From NCBI GenBank assembly GCA_004153385.1, contig SDAL01000002.1, positions 62,001 through 126,000 on the forward strand: a DNA stretch of 64,000 nt. The letters run 5' to 3'. A program made the position numbers and the translations under genes. This DNA is from Paracoccaceae bacterium (GTDB lineage: Bacteria; Pseudomonadota; Alphaproteobacteria; Rhodobacterales; Rhodobacteraceae). Under the pieces are notes generated by a model. It worked only from the letters and a program-made list of their open reading frames with translations, searched no databases and had not been told where the DNA came from. This document shows, piece after piece, positions 16,360 to 25,886 of the stretch. Position 1 is the stretch's first letter. Each line of letters opens with the position of its first letter.

Positions 16360-17598
16360 TCAGATCGGGCGCAGCGCCATGGGCTGTTCCTTGACCGGCA
16401 GATGCACGATCATCGACAGCGCGCCCACACCGACGCCGATCCACCACACAGCCGTGTAGGTGCCGTAGATGTCATAAAGGCTGCCGCCCAGCCATACGCC
16501 CAGAAACGCCCCGAGTTGATGGCTGAAAAATACAAATCCGTAGAGCGTTCCCATATAGCGCAGCCCGTAGATTTGCGCGACCAGCCCCGATGTCAGCGGA
16601 ACGGTCGCCAGCCACAATGCCCCCATCACCACAGAAAACAAAATGACGCTGAGCGGGGTTATGGGCAGCAAGATGAATGTGGCCGCTGCCACAGTGCGGC
16701 CTGCATAAACACCGGCCAGCAGGTATTTTTTGGACCATCTGTTGCCAGCCCAGCCTGCGAAAACGGTGCCTGCGATATTGGCCAGACCGATCACCGAAAT
16801 CGCCACCGCGCCCAAGGCGGATGTGGTCTCTATCCCCAATCCGGCCAGCAATGATCCTGGCGCGATCGCACCGCACATTTCGGTCACAAGCGCAGGGAAA
16901 TGCGCGGTGATAAACCCAAGCTGGTAGCCGCACGAAAAGAACCCGATAAAGATCAATGCATAGCTTGGATCGCGGAAGGTGCGCCTTAAAACGGTGCTCA
17001 TCGGCTCGTCCAGTTCCGTGCTGGCGCGCGGTTTTATAGGTGCGCGCAGCATGGGCAAAAACAGAAGCGTACACAAGATGACCCCAGCAAAGATCAAAAA
17101 CACGCTTTGCCAAGACATGAAACCCAGCAAGATCTCGGCCATAGGGGCACCAAAAACCTGCCCCGCAGACCCCGCCGCCGTGGCGATACCCAGCGCGAGC
17201 GAGCGGTTCTCATTGGAGCTGGCGCGCCCGACGATGGCCAGAATGACCCCGAAACCGGTCCCCGCAATCCCGAAGCCCACCAGCGTCTCCAGCAGCTGGT
17301 GCTGGAGCGGCGAGACGGCAAAGGACGACAGCACCAGCCCTCCTGCATAAAGAAGCGCGCCCAGTATAATCGCGCGGCGGTCACCGAAGCGCTCTGCAAA
17401 GGCGCCGAATATGGGCTGTCCGATCCCCCAGAACAGGTTCTGGATCGCAATGGCGAGCGAGAATTCCGCGCGTGGCCAGCCGAATTCCTCGGCAATCGGG
17501 ATCTGGAAAACGCCGAAACTGGCGCGTACGGCAAAACTGAACATCAAAATCAGCGCGCCGCCGATCAATATGGGTGTAAAAACTGTCGTGCGGGGCAT
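16360..17598 (-). CDS. MFS transporter
   Basis: A 412-residue inner-membrane protein with twelve predicted transmembrane helices. The cytoplasmic loop between helices 2 and 3 (GAFAERFGDRR) matches the MFS signature motif A. A central hydrophilic loop (about residues 195-215) separates the two six-helix halves. The N-terminal helix FSFAVRASFGVFQIPIAEEFGWPRAEFS resembles the oxalate/formate or monocarboxylate-like MFS group, but the substrate is not determinable. It ends at a shared hairpin with the convergent SDR gene. An upstream gap of about 110 bases holds its promoter region. Confidence 0.9.
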   Translation of the reverse strand: MPRTTVFTPILIGGALILMFSFAVRASFGVFQIPIAEEFGWPRAEFSLAIAIQNLFWGIGQPIFGAFAERFGDRRAIILGALLYAGGLVLSSFAVSPLQHQLLETLVGFGIAGTGFGVILAIVGRASSNENRSLALGIATAAGSAGQVFGAPMAEILLGFMSWQSVFLIFAGVILCTLLFLPMLRAPIKPRASTELDEPMSTVLRRTFRDPSYALIFIGFFSCGYQLGFITAHFPALVTEMCGAIAPGSLLAGLGIETTSALGAVAISVIGLANIAGTVFAGWAGNRWSKKYLLAGVYAGRTVAAATFILLPITPLSVILFSVVMGALWLATVPLTSGLVAQIYGLRYMGTLYGFVFFSHQLGAFLGVWLGGSLYDIYGTYTAVWWIGVGVGALSMIVHLPVKEQPMALRPI

Positions 17599-17711
17599 GA
17601 TCTTTCTCCGTTGTCGCGCACACGTCAGATAAAATGCCTGAACAGGTCAACAGGCAACTTGTGAGGGAGACAATTTTACACGCGGCAGGCACCCTGCGCG
17701 GACGGGAAAGA

Positions 17712-18890
17712 TCAGCCCAAGGCGCGCACCACGGCCATGCCCGCATGATGGCCGGTCGCAAGACATGCGGTCAGCAGATAGCCGCCCGTGGGCGCTTCCC
17801 AATCAAGCATCTCGCCTGCGGCAAACACGCCCGCACATGCGCGCAACTCCAGATCCGGTGTCAGGCTGCTGGCGGTGATGCCACCTGCGGTCGAGATCGC
17901 CTCGTCCAGACTGCGCGGTCCGTCAAGGCGGGCGGGCAGCGCCTTGAGGCGGCTGGCCAATGCGGCAGGGTCTTGGGGCAGGGGACGCGCCCATTCATTC
18001 AGCAGGGCAAGTTTGACAGGTTCCAGCCGCGTGACGCGACGCAGATGGTTGGACAGGCTGTTCTTGCCGCGCGTTGCCGATAACCGCTGGCACAAGAGCT
18101 GATGGGAAATGTCGGGCATCAGATCAAATGTGAGGGCTGCGCCTTCGCGCAGTGTGGCAGACAGCTCGTAGATACCGCCGCCCTCCAGCCCGTTGGCCGA
18201 AATGACGCATTCGCCACGCAGCCGCGTGCCCGCCGCACTGAGCGCGATGTTCTTCAGCGGTTTGCCGAAATGCGGGGCCATATGGTCTGACCATGTGACC
18301 CTGAACCCCATATTCGCGGGTTTGAACGGGGCCACGTCCACACCGGCCTGCGCCAGTATCGGGGCCCATGCGCCTGTGCTGCCCAGCCGCGACCAGCTGG
18401 CCCCGCCCATCGCCAGAACGGTTGTTTTGGGGTGCAACGTGATACGCCCTTGGGGGGTGTCGAACACGGTGCCGTCCGCAGACCACCCCTGCCAGTGCAT
18501 GCGGGTGCGAATGTCGACACCCTGCGCGCCCAGCCGTGCAATCCATGCCCGCAACAACGGCGAGGCTTTCATCACGCGCGGAAAAACCCGCCCCGTGGAG
18601 CCGGTGAAGACCTCGATCCCCAGACCTTGCGCGAAATCCTGCACCGCTTGCGGGCCGAAGGCGTCGATATAGGGGCGGATCCAGCTTTCGCGATAATGCG
18701 CACGAAAGGTCTCGGGCGATTCTGCCTTGGTCAGGTTCAGGCCGGATTTGCCTGCCATCAGAAATTTGCGGGCAAGGGTGGGCTTGGTCTCTGCCAACAC
18801 AACGCTATGGCCTGCGGCCGCGATCACCTGCGCGGCCATCAGCCCTGCCGGCCCGCCGCCGATGACCAGCGCATCGGGATGATCGCTCAT
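17712..18890 (-). CDS. NAD(P)/FAD-dependent oxidoreductase (HI0933-like, TIGR03862 type)
   Basis: A 392-residue flavoprotein. The N-terminal dinucleotide-binding loop is VIGGGPAGLMAA (residues about 9-20). The ARKFLMAGKSGLNLT motif that follows is diagnostic of the HI0933/YhiN family. The C-terminal GVFAAGEMLDWEAPTGGYLL motif binds the flavin diphosphate. The physiological reaction of this family is not established. It is cytoplasmic. Its start overlaps the holA stop (ATGA), so it sits at the end of a leuS-lptE-holA unit, probably for expression rather than shared function. Confidence 0.9.
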   Translation of the reverse strand: MSDHPDALVIGGGPAGLMAAQVIAAAGHSVVLAETKPTLARKFLMAGKSGLNLTKAESPETFRAHYRESWIRPYIDAFGPQAVQDFAQGLGIEVFTGSTGRVFPRVMKASPLLRAWIARLGAQGVDIRTRMHWQGWSADGTVFDTPQGRITLHPKTTVLAMGGASWSRLGSTGAWAPILAQAGVDVAPFKPANMGFRVTWSDHMAPHFGKPLKNIALSAAGTRLRGECVISANGLEGGGIYELSATLREGAALTFDLMPDISHQLLCQRLSATRGKNSLSNHLRRVTRLEPVKLALLNEWARPLPQDPAALASRLKALPARLDGPRSLDEAISTAGGITASSLTPDLELRACAGVFAAGEMLDWEAPTGGYLLTACLATGHHAGMAVVRALG

Positions 18891-19912
18891 CGCCGCGCCG
18901 CCATCATCGCCAGCCGCATCATCGCCCGTTCAACAAGCGCCATCTGTGGCGCACGCGAGGCCGACCGCAATGTCAGATCGGTTTCAACCAGCAGCTTCAG
19001 CGCATCTTCCAGCCTGTACATGCCCCATGTCTGGGCCTGCCGCTGCATCCGGTCCCGCCGCGGGCCAAAGATCGGCGGGCGAATCCGTGCGATCCCCGCC
19101 CCCGGTCCGCCCGGATCGGAGGCAGCGGTATGTAGCGCGCGGAAATGACGCAGGGTCTGGATCGCCAATGCCACCGGTTGCAATCCCTGACCGGTCAGGC
19201 GCTGCAACATCGGACCCAATTCGCGCGCGCGGCCTTCGGCGACGATATTCAGCAGCTCGTCCACGCCGGCCTCGATCGTGGCGGGGGTGCAGGCGGTCAC
19301 ATCCACAGGGGTTACGGGGGTGCGGTCATTATACTTGTAAAGCGATAGCTTTTCGATGGTCTGGCGAAAATCGCCCGGATCAAGCGCGCGCCCCAAGGTG
19401 GTGATATCGGTCATCGCGTCCGGTGTGATCTGCGTCAGGCCCGCGTTTTTAAGGATATCCTCGATTTCCTCGCGCGAGGGGGGATCATCGTAAATGCCGA
19501 TGGAATAGGCGTTGGCATGGGACTCAAACAGTTTGCGCAGTTTCGATTTCGCGGTGAGCGATCCTGCGGTGACGATGATCTGCGAATCTCCGGGCGCCCA
19601 TGCCTTGAGCGCCTCGGCGATCACATCACTTAACCCGTCTCCCGCCCCCTCGACAAAGCTCACACGCGGTCCGGGGAAGAATCCCACCGCCTTGACCGCA
19701 TCGATCAGCCGCGCGCCGTCTTTTCGCAAATCGGCGGCGGACATTCGTGTGAGGCGCATTTCCTCTTCGCCTTCCGGTCCGATCAGTGCGCGGATCACCT
19801 CTTGGCGGCGCAGCGCTACACGCATTGCATCCGCGCCGAAAATCAGCAGCCCCGTGCGCGCGGGGTCTGGCTTGGCGAAATAACGCGTGGCGGCGGCGCC
19901 GGTCAGCTTCAT
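18887..19912 (-). CDS. holA: DNA polymerase III subunit delta
   Basis: A 341-residue clamp-loader subunit that opens the beta sliding clamp. The N-terminal segment LLIFGADAMRVALRR corresponds to the degenerate nucleotide-binding region. DALKLLVETDLTLRS near the C-terminus is typical of HolA. The AAA+ motifs are degenerate, as expected, because delta does not hydrolyse ATP. It starts three bases after the lptE stop and overlaps the downstream flavoprotein gene by ATGA. The leuS-lptE-holA order is widely conserved in proteobacteria, which supports the call. Confidence 0.93.
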   Translation of the reverse strand: MKLTGAAATRYFAKPDPARTGLLIFGADAMRVALRRQEVIRALIGPEGEEEMRLTRMSAADLRKDGARLIDAVKAVGFFPGPRVSFVEGAGDGLSDVIAEALKAWAPGDSQIIVTAGSLTAKSKLRKLFESHANAYSIGIYDDPPSREEIEDILKNAGLTQITPDAMTDITTLGRALDPGDFRQTIEKLSLYKYNDRTPVTPVDVTACTPATIEAGVDELLNIVAEGRARELGPMLQRLTGQGLQPVALAIQTLRHFRALHTAASDPGGPGAGIARIRPPIFGPRRDRMQRQAQTWGMYRLEDALKLLVETDLTLRSASRAPQMALVERAMMRLAMMAARR

Positions 19913-19915
19913 GGG

Positions 19916-20404
19916 TTACTCCGGCAACGATCCGGCCTGTGCCAGAAGGCGGGTCACGGTCTGGTCGGCCAAGATTCGCATCAGGCGCGCGCGGGCATCA
20001 CGCTCGGCGGCCAATGTGGCAACCGTGGTGTCTGTCGCAGACCATGAGGTGAAGGAACTGACGCGTCCGGTCAGCAGGATCGAGCCCGTCTGCGCATCAT
20101 AAAGACGATACACCGCCGCGCCGTTCAGAGAATAGCGGCGGGTGGTGTTGGTGCGGCTGATCGCCTGATCCAGCCGCGAGGCGGTGATCGTATAGCTGAG
20201 ACGATAGCGCTGTGGATCTGGCTGGCCAAGGCGTTCGGACAGCCTGCGACGATAGGCGAAATCGTCTTGGCTTTGCGGGTCATCCACCTTGATGCCCGAC
20301 AAAAGCTTGGTGCCACCCCCGCCAGGCCCGTAGGCGGGAGTGAAACCACATGCCGAGAGCGCGAACGCCCCCAGCATGACCGCACGTCTGTTAAATGACG
20401 ACAT
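19916..20404 (-). CDS. lptE: LPS assembly lipoprotein LptE
   Basis: A 162-residue outer-membrane lipoprotein that plugs the LptD barrel and helps insert lipopolysaccharide into the outer leaflet. A short signal with LSAC (Cys19) is followed by [11 protein letters not shown], the usual post-lipobox sequence of alphaproteobacterial LptE. The ATG at 20404 follows GGGGCGGATCGTCA and overlaps the end of leuS by 14 bases. The leuS-lptE-holA arrangement is the standard context, and sequence alone would be weaker evidence because the family diverges quickly. Confidence 0.88.
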   Translation of the reverse strand: MSSFNRRAVMLGAFALSACGFTPAYGPGGGGTKLLSGIKVDDPQSQDDFAYRRRLSERLGQPDPQRYRLSYTITASRLDQAISRTNTTRRYSLNGAAVYRLYDAQTGSILLTGRVSSFTSWSATDTTVATLAAERDARARLMRILADQTVTRLLAQAGSLPE

Positions 20405-22940
20405 TGACGATCCGCCCCGGTACAACGATCAGTTTCTTGGGCTGGCCACCGGCCAGCGCCTTGACCACATGATCTTCGCTCAGGACGAGTTTTTCAATCT
20501 CTTCCTTGGGCATATCGGCAGGCACGGTCAGCTCCGCACGACGTTTGCCGTTGATCTGGATGGGCAAGGTCACGGTTTCGTCCACCAAAAGCGCGGGATC
20601 GGCCTGTGGCCAGCGCGCGTCGATCACGAAGCCTTCGCCGCCCAGAAGCGCCCAGATGTCTTCGGCCAGATGCGGCACCATCGGGCTGAGCAGCTGCGCC
20701 ATCACGCGCATCGCATCGCGTCGCGCGGCGTTCGGGGCCTTGGTTTTGGACAAGGTGTTGGCCTGTTCATAAAGCTTGGCCACCGCCTTGTTGAAGGCAA
20801 ACCCGTCGATCGAGCGGGTCACTTCGTCAATCGCGCGATGTGTGGCGCGCATCAGATCATCCGCGTTGCCTTGGCCATCGGCCCCGTCAGCGATGTCATT
20901 GGCAATGCGCCAGACGCGGGCCAGAAACTTCGATGCCGCCTCCGCGCCTGCTGCTGTCCATTCCACATCCCGCTCGGGCGGGCTGTCGGACATCACGAAC
21001 CAGCGCGCTGTATCCGCCCCGAAGGCCGCGATGATGTTCATCGGGTCGACCACGTTGTTTTTGGATTTCGACATCTTGGCCGATGGCACTACGGTCACTT
21101 TTTCGCCCGTGGCGCGCACATAGGTGCCGTCCTCGCGGTCCTCCACATCCTCGGGATAGTGGTAGACAGGGCGGCCTGTCTGATCGGTCGTTTTGAAAAT
21201 CGCGTGCGTTACCATGCCTTGGGTGAACAGCGCGTTGAACGGCTCGCGCGCGGTGTCCGGCAGGTGGCCGGTTTCATTCATCGCCCGCGCAAAGAAGCGC
21301 GAATACAGCAGGTGGAGAATCGCATGCTCGACACCGCCGATATATTGATCGACATTCATCCAGTAGCGCGTTTCTTCCGTGGTGGGCGTATCAGCCTGCG
21401 CACAAGTGAAGCGCGTATAATACCACGAGCTGTCAACGAACGTGTCCATCGTGTCGGTTTCGCGCGTGGCGGGCTGGCCGCACGCGGGGCAGGTGCAGTT
21501 GCGCCACGTCGGATGCCGGTCCAGCGGATTGCCGGGCACGTCGAAGGTCACATCATCGGGCAGGCGGATGGGCAGATTCTCTTTGTTCTCGGGCACGGTG
21601 CCGCAGGCCGTGCAATGCACGACCGGAATCGGGCATCCCCAATAGCGCTGGCGCGACAGGCCCCAATCACGCAGGCGGTATTTGGTCACGCCTTTGCCAA
21701 ACCCCTTCTGCTCGCAGATCGCGATTGCCTGTGCCACGGCGGCCTCGCCGGTTTGCACATCATCGCCTGCAAAGCCGCGGATATAGCGCACGGTTTCGGA
21801 TTTCAGCGGGGTATAGGCGGCTTGCAGATCGGTCCCGCCGTCGGCAGGTTCAAACACCGGCAGGATGGGCAGGTCGTATTTGGTCGCAAAGTCGAAATCA
21901 CGCTGGTCATGGGCGGGGCAGCCGAAAATCGCGCCGGTGCCATAGTCCATCAAAATGAAATTCGCGATCCAGACCGGCAGCTCCCAGTTCGGATCAAGCG
22001 GATGTTTGACGCGCAGTCCGGTGTCGATCCCCAGTTTTTCAGCGGTTTCGATAGCTTCTTCGGTGGTGCCACCCTTGCGGCATTCGGCCACAAACTTCGC
22101 GATCTCGGGGTTGTCGGCCTCTAGCGCTTTGGCCAGCGGATGGTCGGCGGAAATACCCACAAACCCTGCGCCCATCAGGGTGTCGGGACGTGTGGTGTAG
22201 CACGAAATATTCTCATAGCCTTCAGGTGCGTTCAGGGTTTGGAAATCAAACTCCAGCCCCTGACTTTTGCCGATCCAGTTGGCCTGCATCAGGCGTACCT
22301 TCTCGGGCCAGTTCTCCAAGCTGTCCAGACCGTCGAGCAAATCGCCCGCCATGTCGGAAATTTTGAAAAACCACTGGGTGAGCTCCTTACGCTCCACATC
22401 CGCGCCAGAGCGCCAGCCCTTGCCGTCGATCACCTGTTCATTGGCCAGAACGGTCATATCGACCGGATCCCAGTTCACCACCGCGTTTTTGCGATACACA
22501 AGGCCACGGTCGAGCATGTCGATAAACATGGATTGCTGCTGGCCGTAATATTCAGGGTCGCATGTCGCGAACTCGCGATTCCAGTCCAAAGAGAAGCCCA
22601 GCGGTTTGAGCTGTTTTTTCATCTCTTCGATGTTCTTGTAGGTCCAGTCTTTCGGATGACCGCCCGAGGCCATGGCCGCGTTTTCGGCGGGCATGCCGAA
22701 CGCGTCCCAGCCCATCGGATGCAAGACCGCCATGCCGCAGCTGCGTTTGTACCGCGCCACGACATCGCCCATCGTATAATTGCGCACATGCCCCATATGG
22801 ATCCGCCCCGACGGGTAGGGGAACATCTCCAGCACGTAATATTTTTCTTTGTCCGGGTCCGGTTTGGCGGAAAATACTTCTGCCTCGGCCCAGGCGGCCT
22901 GCCATTTCTGTTCAGTCTGGCTAGGTGCATATTGCGCCAT
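20391..22940 (-). CDS. leuS: Leucyl-tRNA synthetase
   Basis: An 849-residue class I aminoacyl-tRNA synthetase. The HIGH motif reads HMGH (residues 48-51, after PYPSGRI) and KMSKS occupies 622-626. The editing (CP1) domain lies between about residues 220 and 420 and includes the conserved TTRPDTLMG segment that removes misactivated norvaline or isoleucine. A zinc-type CXXC insertion (VHCTACG and NCTCPACG) is visible around residues 440-490. Length is normal for bacterial LeuRS. The ATG at 22940 is preceded by a 245-base gap that contains the terminator of the upstream gene. Confidence 0.97.
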   Translation of the reverse strand: MAQYAPSQTEQKWQAAWAEAEVFSAKPDPDKEKYYVLEMFPYPSGRIHMGHVRNYTMGDVVARYKRSCGMAVLHPMGWDAFGMPAENAAMASGGHPKDWTYKNIEEMKKQLKPLGFSLDWNREFATCDPEYYGQQQSMFIDMLDRGLVYRKNAVVNWDPVDMTVLANEQVIDGKGWRSGADVERKELTQWFFKISDMAGDLLDGLDSLENWPEKVRLMQANWIGKSQGLEFDFQTLNAPEGYENISCYTTRPDTLMGAGFVGISADHPLAKALEADNPEIAKFVAECRKGGTTEEAIETAEKLGIDTGLRVKHPLDPNWELPVWIANFILMDYGTGAIFGCPAHDQRDFDFATKYDLPILPVFEPADGGTDLQAAYTPLKSETVRYIRGFAGDDVQTGEAAVAQAIAICEQKGFGKGVTKYRLRDWGLSRQRYWGCPIPVVHCTACGTVPENKENLPIRLPDDVTFDVPGNPLDRHPTWRNCTCPACGQPATRETDTMDTFVDSSWYYTRFTCAQADTPTTEETRYWMNVDQYIGGVEHAILHLLYSRFFARAMNETGHLPDTAREPFNALFTQGMVTHAIFKTTDQTGRPVYHYPEDVEDREDGTYVRATGEKVTVVPSAKMSKSKNNVVDPMNIIAAFGADTARWFVMSDSPPERDVEWTAAGAEAASKFLARVWRIANDIADGADGQGNADDLMRATHRAIDEVTRSIDGFAFNKAVAKLYEQANTLSKTKAPNAARRDAMRVMAQLLSPMVPHLAEDIWALLGGEGFVIDARWPQADPALLVDETVTLPIQINGKRRAELTVPADMPKEEIEKLVLSEDHVVKALAGGQPKKLIVVPGRIVNVVI

Positions 22941-23055
22941 ATCATGCCCCTTTGTGCATTCGAGTGCGGTCTATCAGTTGTCTGCTTGCTACACCGGTCC
23001 ATGCGGTAAGGTCCAGAGCATGGCGCATCCAGCGGTGGCTATTCGCGTTCCGGCA

Positions 23056-23094
23056 GCGCGGCGGGGAAGGGGCCGGCCGCGCGGCGGGGAAGGG
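23056..23094. repeat. 16-base direct repeat upstream of leuS
   Basis: GCGCGGCGGGGAAGGG occurs at 23056-23071 and again at 23079-23094, a 23-base period, with GCCGGC between the copies. It lies in the leuS upstream gap. Confidence 0.75.
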
Positions 23095-23097
23095 AAA

Positions 23098-23136
23098 TGC
23101 AAAACGCCCGCGTCCCAATCTCGGGTGCGGGCGTTT
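23098..23136 (-). terminator. Rho-independent terminator after the DUF3576 gene
   Basis: On the minus strand ACGCCCGC pairs with GCGGGCGT across a 15-base loop, followed by TTTTGC. It lies about 50 bases after the DUF3576 stop. Confidence 0.7.
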
Positions 23137-23185
23137 CGGTGATGACGCGCTGTTGCCTTGCCTGCCCCAGACCGGGGCACGCCTG

Positions 23186-23734
23186 TTACAGATTGGAATC
23201 GGCGATCCGCAGCTGGCGCGCGCGGGTCAGGATCGCATCCTCGACCGCGCTGACCGTATCGGCAGACACGGTGCCACCGCGCGATTCCAGTGCGACCTTC
23301 AGCGACCGCGCATCCAGTGCCGGATCCGTGACATGGATCGTGGCGCGATAGGCGCGACCACCCCCCGGAGGTGTGCCGTAGCCTGTGACGATGATGCCGG
23401 TGAACGGGTCGACCGACTGGATCGGAAGGAAGTCGAGCACATCCAGCGACGCCTGCCAGATGTATTTGTTCACATCGACCGTGATGTTTGGATCGCTGCT
23501 GTTGGTGAACAGATCGAACACGCTGGAGCGCGCGCCGCGATCGGCCGGATTTGTGCGGGTGACCCCGTTCACATCATCGCTCATGTGCGATTCGGTCGTG
23601 ACATCGCGATAACCGCCCTCAGGCGCATTATCGGGATTCCAGTTGAAAAGTTTGCTGTTGGAGCCGCCACAGGCGGCCAACGAAAGAACCAGCCCGGTCA
23701 GTGCCGTGGTGCGAATGGTCTGTCGGATCGTCAT
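23186..23734 (-). CDS. DUF3576 domain-containing lipoprotein
   Basis: A 182-residue predicted lipoprotein with signal peptide and lipobox LAAC (Cys22), followed by a GGS-rich linker. The folded part has the DUF3576 features: NKYIWQASLDVLDFLPIQSVDPFTGIIVTGYGTPPGG, then a paired-strand segment (AYRATIHVTDPALDARSLKVALE) and a C-terminal helix of the VEDAILTRARQLRIAD type. The family is restricted mostly to alphaproteobacteria, is of unknown function, and is presumed periplasm-facing. The start at 23734 is chosen because it gives a standard signal peptide. The next gene upstream, the porin, is divergent. Confidence 0.87.
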   Translation of the reverse strand: MTIRQTIRTTALTGLVLSLAACGGSNSKLFNWNPDNAPEGGYRDVTTESHMSDDVNGVTRTNPADRGARSSVFDLFTNSSDPNITVDVNKYIWQASLDVLDFLPIQSVDPFTGIIVTGYGTPPGGGRAYRATIHVTDPALDARSLKVALESRGGTVSADTVSAVEDAILTRARQLRIADSNL

Positions 23735-24049
23735 CGGAACGCTGCCCCCTGAATCCCGCACCCATACGCGCGGGACCTTCTATAACATGCTTTCAACCGT
23801 CCTAGCCCAAGGCCCATAGGGGAACAAGGTTTTTCCCGATTTCCGCATGTATGAAACAAAGCTGCTAAAACGCCTCTGCCATAGCACAGCCGCTTTTTGG
23901 CACTGTGGCAAGACTGCATCACGAATTTGAGCAGTGCTCACATAAGTTTGCTTTTCGTTGCAATGTATCGGCTGCAGAGCGACAAGAGCGTCATACCCAA
24001 TTCGAATTTCCTTGAGTTGGGATTGACCTTGAGACAATGAGGGAAAACA
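23735..24049. promoter_or_regulatory. Divergent control region of the porin and DUF3576 genes
   Basis: 315 bases without a gene between two divergent starts. The half nearer the porin is markedly A/T-rich. It contains an interrupted palindrome GAGCAGTGCTC (23929-23939), which could be an operator. No textbook -35/-10 pair stands out. The porin ribosome site GAGGGAAAACA ends at the ATG. Confidence 0.5.
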
Positions 24050-25042
24050 ATGAAAAAAGTTCTCTTCGCGACGACCGCTCTGGTCCTGACCGCCGGCGTC
24101 GCAGCTGCAGAAGTTTCGCTTTCGGGCGACGGCCGCATGGGTGTTACTTACAACGGTGACGAATTCAACTTCGCAAGCCGCGCACGTGTTAAATTCACCC
24201 TTTCCGGTGAGTCCGACGCAGGTATCGCATTCGGTGGTTCGTTCCGCGTAAACGACGAAGCAAACGGCAACCGCGCTTCCACCGGCGGTGACGGCTCGGT
24301 ATTCATCTCCGGCACCTACGGTCGTCTGGAAATGGGTGACGTTGTTGGCGCACCCGAAGCTCTGTTCGGCGATTTCTACGAAGTCGGCTTCACCGATCTT
24401 GACGCAAACGGCATCCTGCCCGCAGGCGGCAACGACATCGGTTACCTGACCGGCGACGGCAACCTGGGCATCATCGCAGACAACAACCCTGTTGCTCTGT
24501 ACACCTACTCGACCGGCCCGATCGCTGTTGCAGCATCGTTCTCGGATGGCTACAAAGGCCAATCGAATCTTAACGACTCGCAAGAAGCAGCCATCGCCGC
24601 AGCTTACACCTACATGAACTACACTGTTGGTGCATCCTACGAGTACGCGAACATGGGCGCCAACTTCTCCAGCGGCGTCGTTGGTGATGTGGTCAATGGC
24701 GACTCCGAAGCAAGCCAAGCTGGCCTGTTCGGTATCGCAGCGATCAATGACGTCAATGTCAAAGCCTTCTACCAAAAAGGCGGCAAAGACAACATCATCG
24801 ATAACTACGCAGGTATCGGCGCTGACTACACCTTCGGTGCAACCACCGTTGGCGGTTACGTTCAGTACGTTGAGCTGGCAGACGGCTTCGCCTACACCGA
24901 CGGTTCGACCGACGCGACCTCCTACGGTATCGGCGCAGAATACGACCTCGGCGGCGGTTTGGCTGTCAAAGGTGGTCTGTCCGACAACAACCTGGACGAC
25001 ACCGATGTTGTTGCCGACCTCGGCATGACCTTCTCGTTCTAA
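24050..25042 (+). CDS. Outer-membrane porin (alphaproteobacterial general porin type)
   Basis: A 330-residue outer-membrane beta-barrel. A lysine-led signal peptide (MKKVLFATTALVLTAGVAAA) is followed by EVSLSGDGRMGVTYNG, the classic first strand of Rhodobacter-type 16-stranded porins. Alternating amphipathic strands continue to a C-terminal Phe (MTFSF), the signature recognised by the BAM machinery. Codon choice is strongly biased (GGT/GGC, AAC, CTG), unlike its neighbours, which implies very high expression. Two terminators in series follow the stop. The family forms trimeric channels for small hydrophilic solutes. Selectivity cannot be read here. Confidence 0.93.
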   Translation: MKKVLFATTALVLTAGVAAAEVSLSGDGRMGVTYNGDEFNFASRARVKFTLSGESDAGIAFGGSFRVNDEANGNRASTGGDGSVFISGTYGRLEMGDVVGAPEALFGDFYEVGFTDLDANGILPAGGNDIGYLTGDGNLGIIADNNPVALYTYSTGPIAVAASFSDGYKGQSNLNDSQEAAIAAAYTYMNYTVGASYEYANMGANFSSGVVGDVVNGDSEASQAGLFGIAAINDVNVKAFYQKGGKDNIIDNYAGIGADYTFGATTVGGYVQYVELADGFAYTDGSTDATSYGIGAEYDLGGGLAVKGGLSDNNLDDTDVVADLGMTFSF

Positions 25043-25065
25043 TCCTACCGGATTTGAATGATGCG

Positions 25066-25094
25066 AAGAGCGGGCATTTATGCCCGCTCTTTTC
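25066..25094 (+). terminator. First terminator after the porin
   Basis: A perfect 11-base stem (AAGAGCGGGCA with TGCCCGCTCTT), a TTTA loop and a following TTTC. Confidence 0.85.
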
Positions 25095-25114
25095 ATTTGG
25101 ACCTGTCCGATCTG

Positions 25115-25156
25115 GCCCCGGTGTCGCGTTCTTCGCGGGCCGGGGCTTTTCTTTTT
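25115..25156 (+). terminator. Second terminator after the porin
   Basis: GCCCCGG (25115-25121) pairs with CCGGGGC (25140-25146) and is followed directly by TTTTCTTTTT. It lies about 20 bases beyond the first terminator and stops read-through into the YggS gene. Confidence 0.7.
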
Positions 25157-25208
25157 GCGGTCTGCATGTCTTTGTAAAAGGCCCCACTGACCAGTTGAGG
25201 AGACCAAG

Positions 25209-25868
25209 ATGGGTTTGCACGAAATCGAGGCGCGGATCGAAAAGGCGGTGCAGGACGCGGGCCGTGATCGTTGCGAAGTCCAGCTGATCGCTGTGTCCAA
25301 GGTCCAACCTGATACGCGTGTCAAAGCTGTGCTTGAGGCCGGGCACCGTCTGTTCGGTGAAAACTATGTGCAAGAAGCGCAAGGAAAATGGCCTGCGTGG
25401 CGTGAGGACTATCCCGATGTGCGTGTCGATATGATCGGGCCGTTACAATCGAACAAGGCGAAACTGGCAGTGGAGCTATTTGACGCGATCCATACGCTGG
25501 ACCGGATGTCATTGGCCAAAAAGCTGGCAGCGCAGGTCCAGTCACGCGGTCGATGCCCCGATCTGTTTGTGCAGGTCAATATCGGGCGCGAGCCGCAAAA
25601 GGCGGGGCTAATGCCAGAGGCGCTGGATGAGTTTGTAAGCGATATGCGCGCAATGGATCTGCAAATTGTAGGGCTTATGTGCATTCCGCCGGAAGGGGCC
25701 GATCCGCGACCCTATTTCGATACCTTGGCCGAGATGGCCGCCAGAAATGCGTTGAAGGGGTTGTCGATGGGGATGTCATCGGATTTTGAACAGGCGATTG
25801 CCGCCGGTGCCACACATGTGCGGGTGGGATCTGCTATTTTCGGCGCGCGCGATTATGGTCACGCGTAG
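25209..25868 (+). CDS. YggS/PROSC family pyridoxal-phosphate homeostasis protein
   Basis: A 219-residue single-domain TIM-barrel protein that binds pyridoxal 5'-phosphate without known catalytic activity and buffers cellular PLP. The Schiff-base lysine is Lys31 in IAVSKVQP. The family motifs FGENYVQEAQGK, HMIGPLQSNK-type (here DMIGPLQSNK) and LSMGMSSDFEQAI are all present. GAGGAGACCAAG precedes the ATG. It is separated from the porin by two terminators and converges closely (18 bases) on the L,D-transpeptidase-like gene. Confidence 0.94.
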   Translation: MGLHEIEARIEKAVQDAGRDRCEVQLIAVSKVQPDTRVKAVLEAGHRLFGENYVQEAQGKWPAWREDYPDVRVDMIGPLQSNKAKLAVELFDAIHTLDRMSLAKKLAAQVQSRGRCPDLFVQVNIGREPQKAGLMPEALDEFVSDMRAMDLQIVGLMCIPPEGADPRPYFDTLAEMAARNALKGLSMGMSSDFEQAIAAGATHVRVGSAIFGARDYGHA

Positions 25869-25886
25869 ACGGGGCAGGCGGTCCGG

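Noticed and set aside
20340-22124. Long open frame antisense to leuS (594 codons)
   Set aside because: It lies wholly opposite leuS and lptE, has low-complexity His/Arg/Gly-rich content and no ribosome site. Such frames are expected from GC-biased third positions.
23780-25324. 514-codon frame antisense to the porin
   Set aside because: It results from the extreme codon bias of the porin and contains no recognisable domain.
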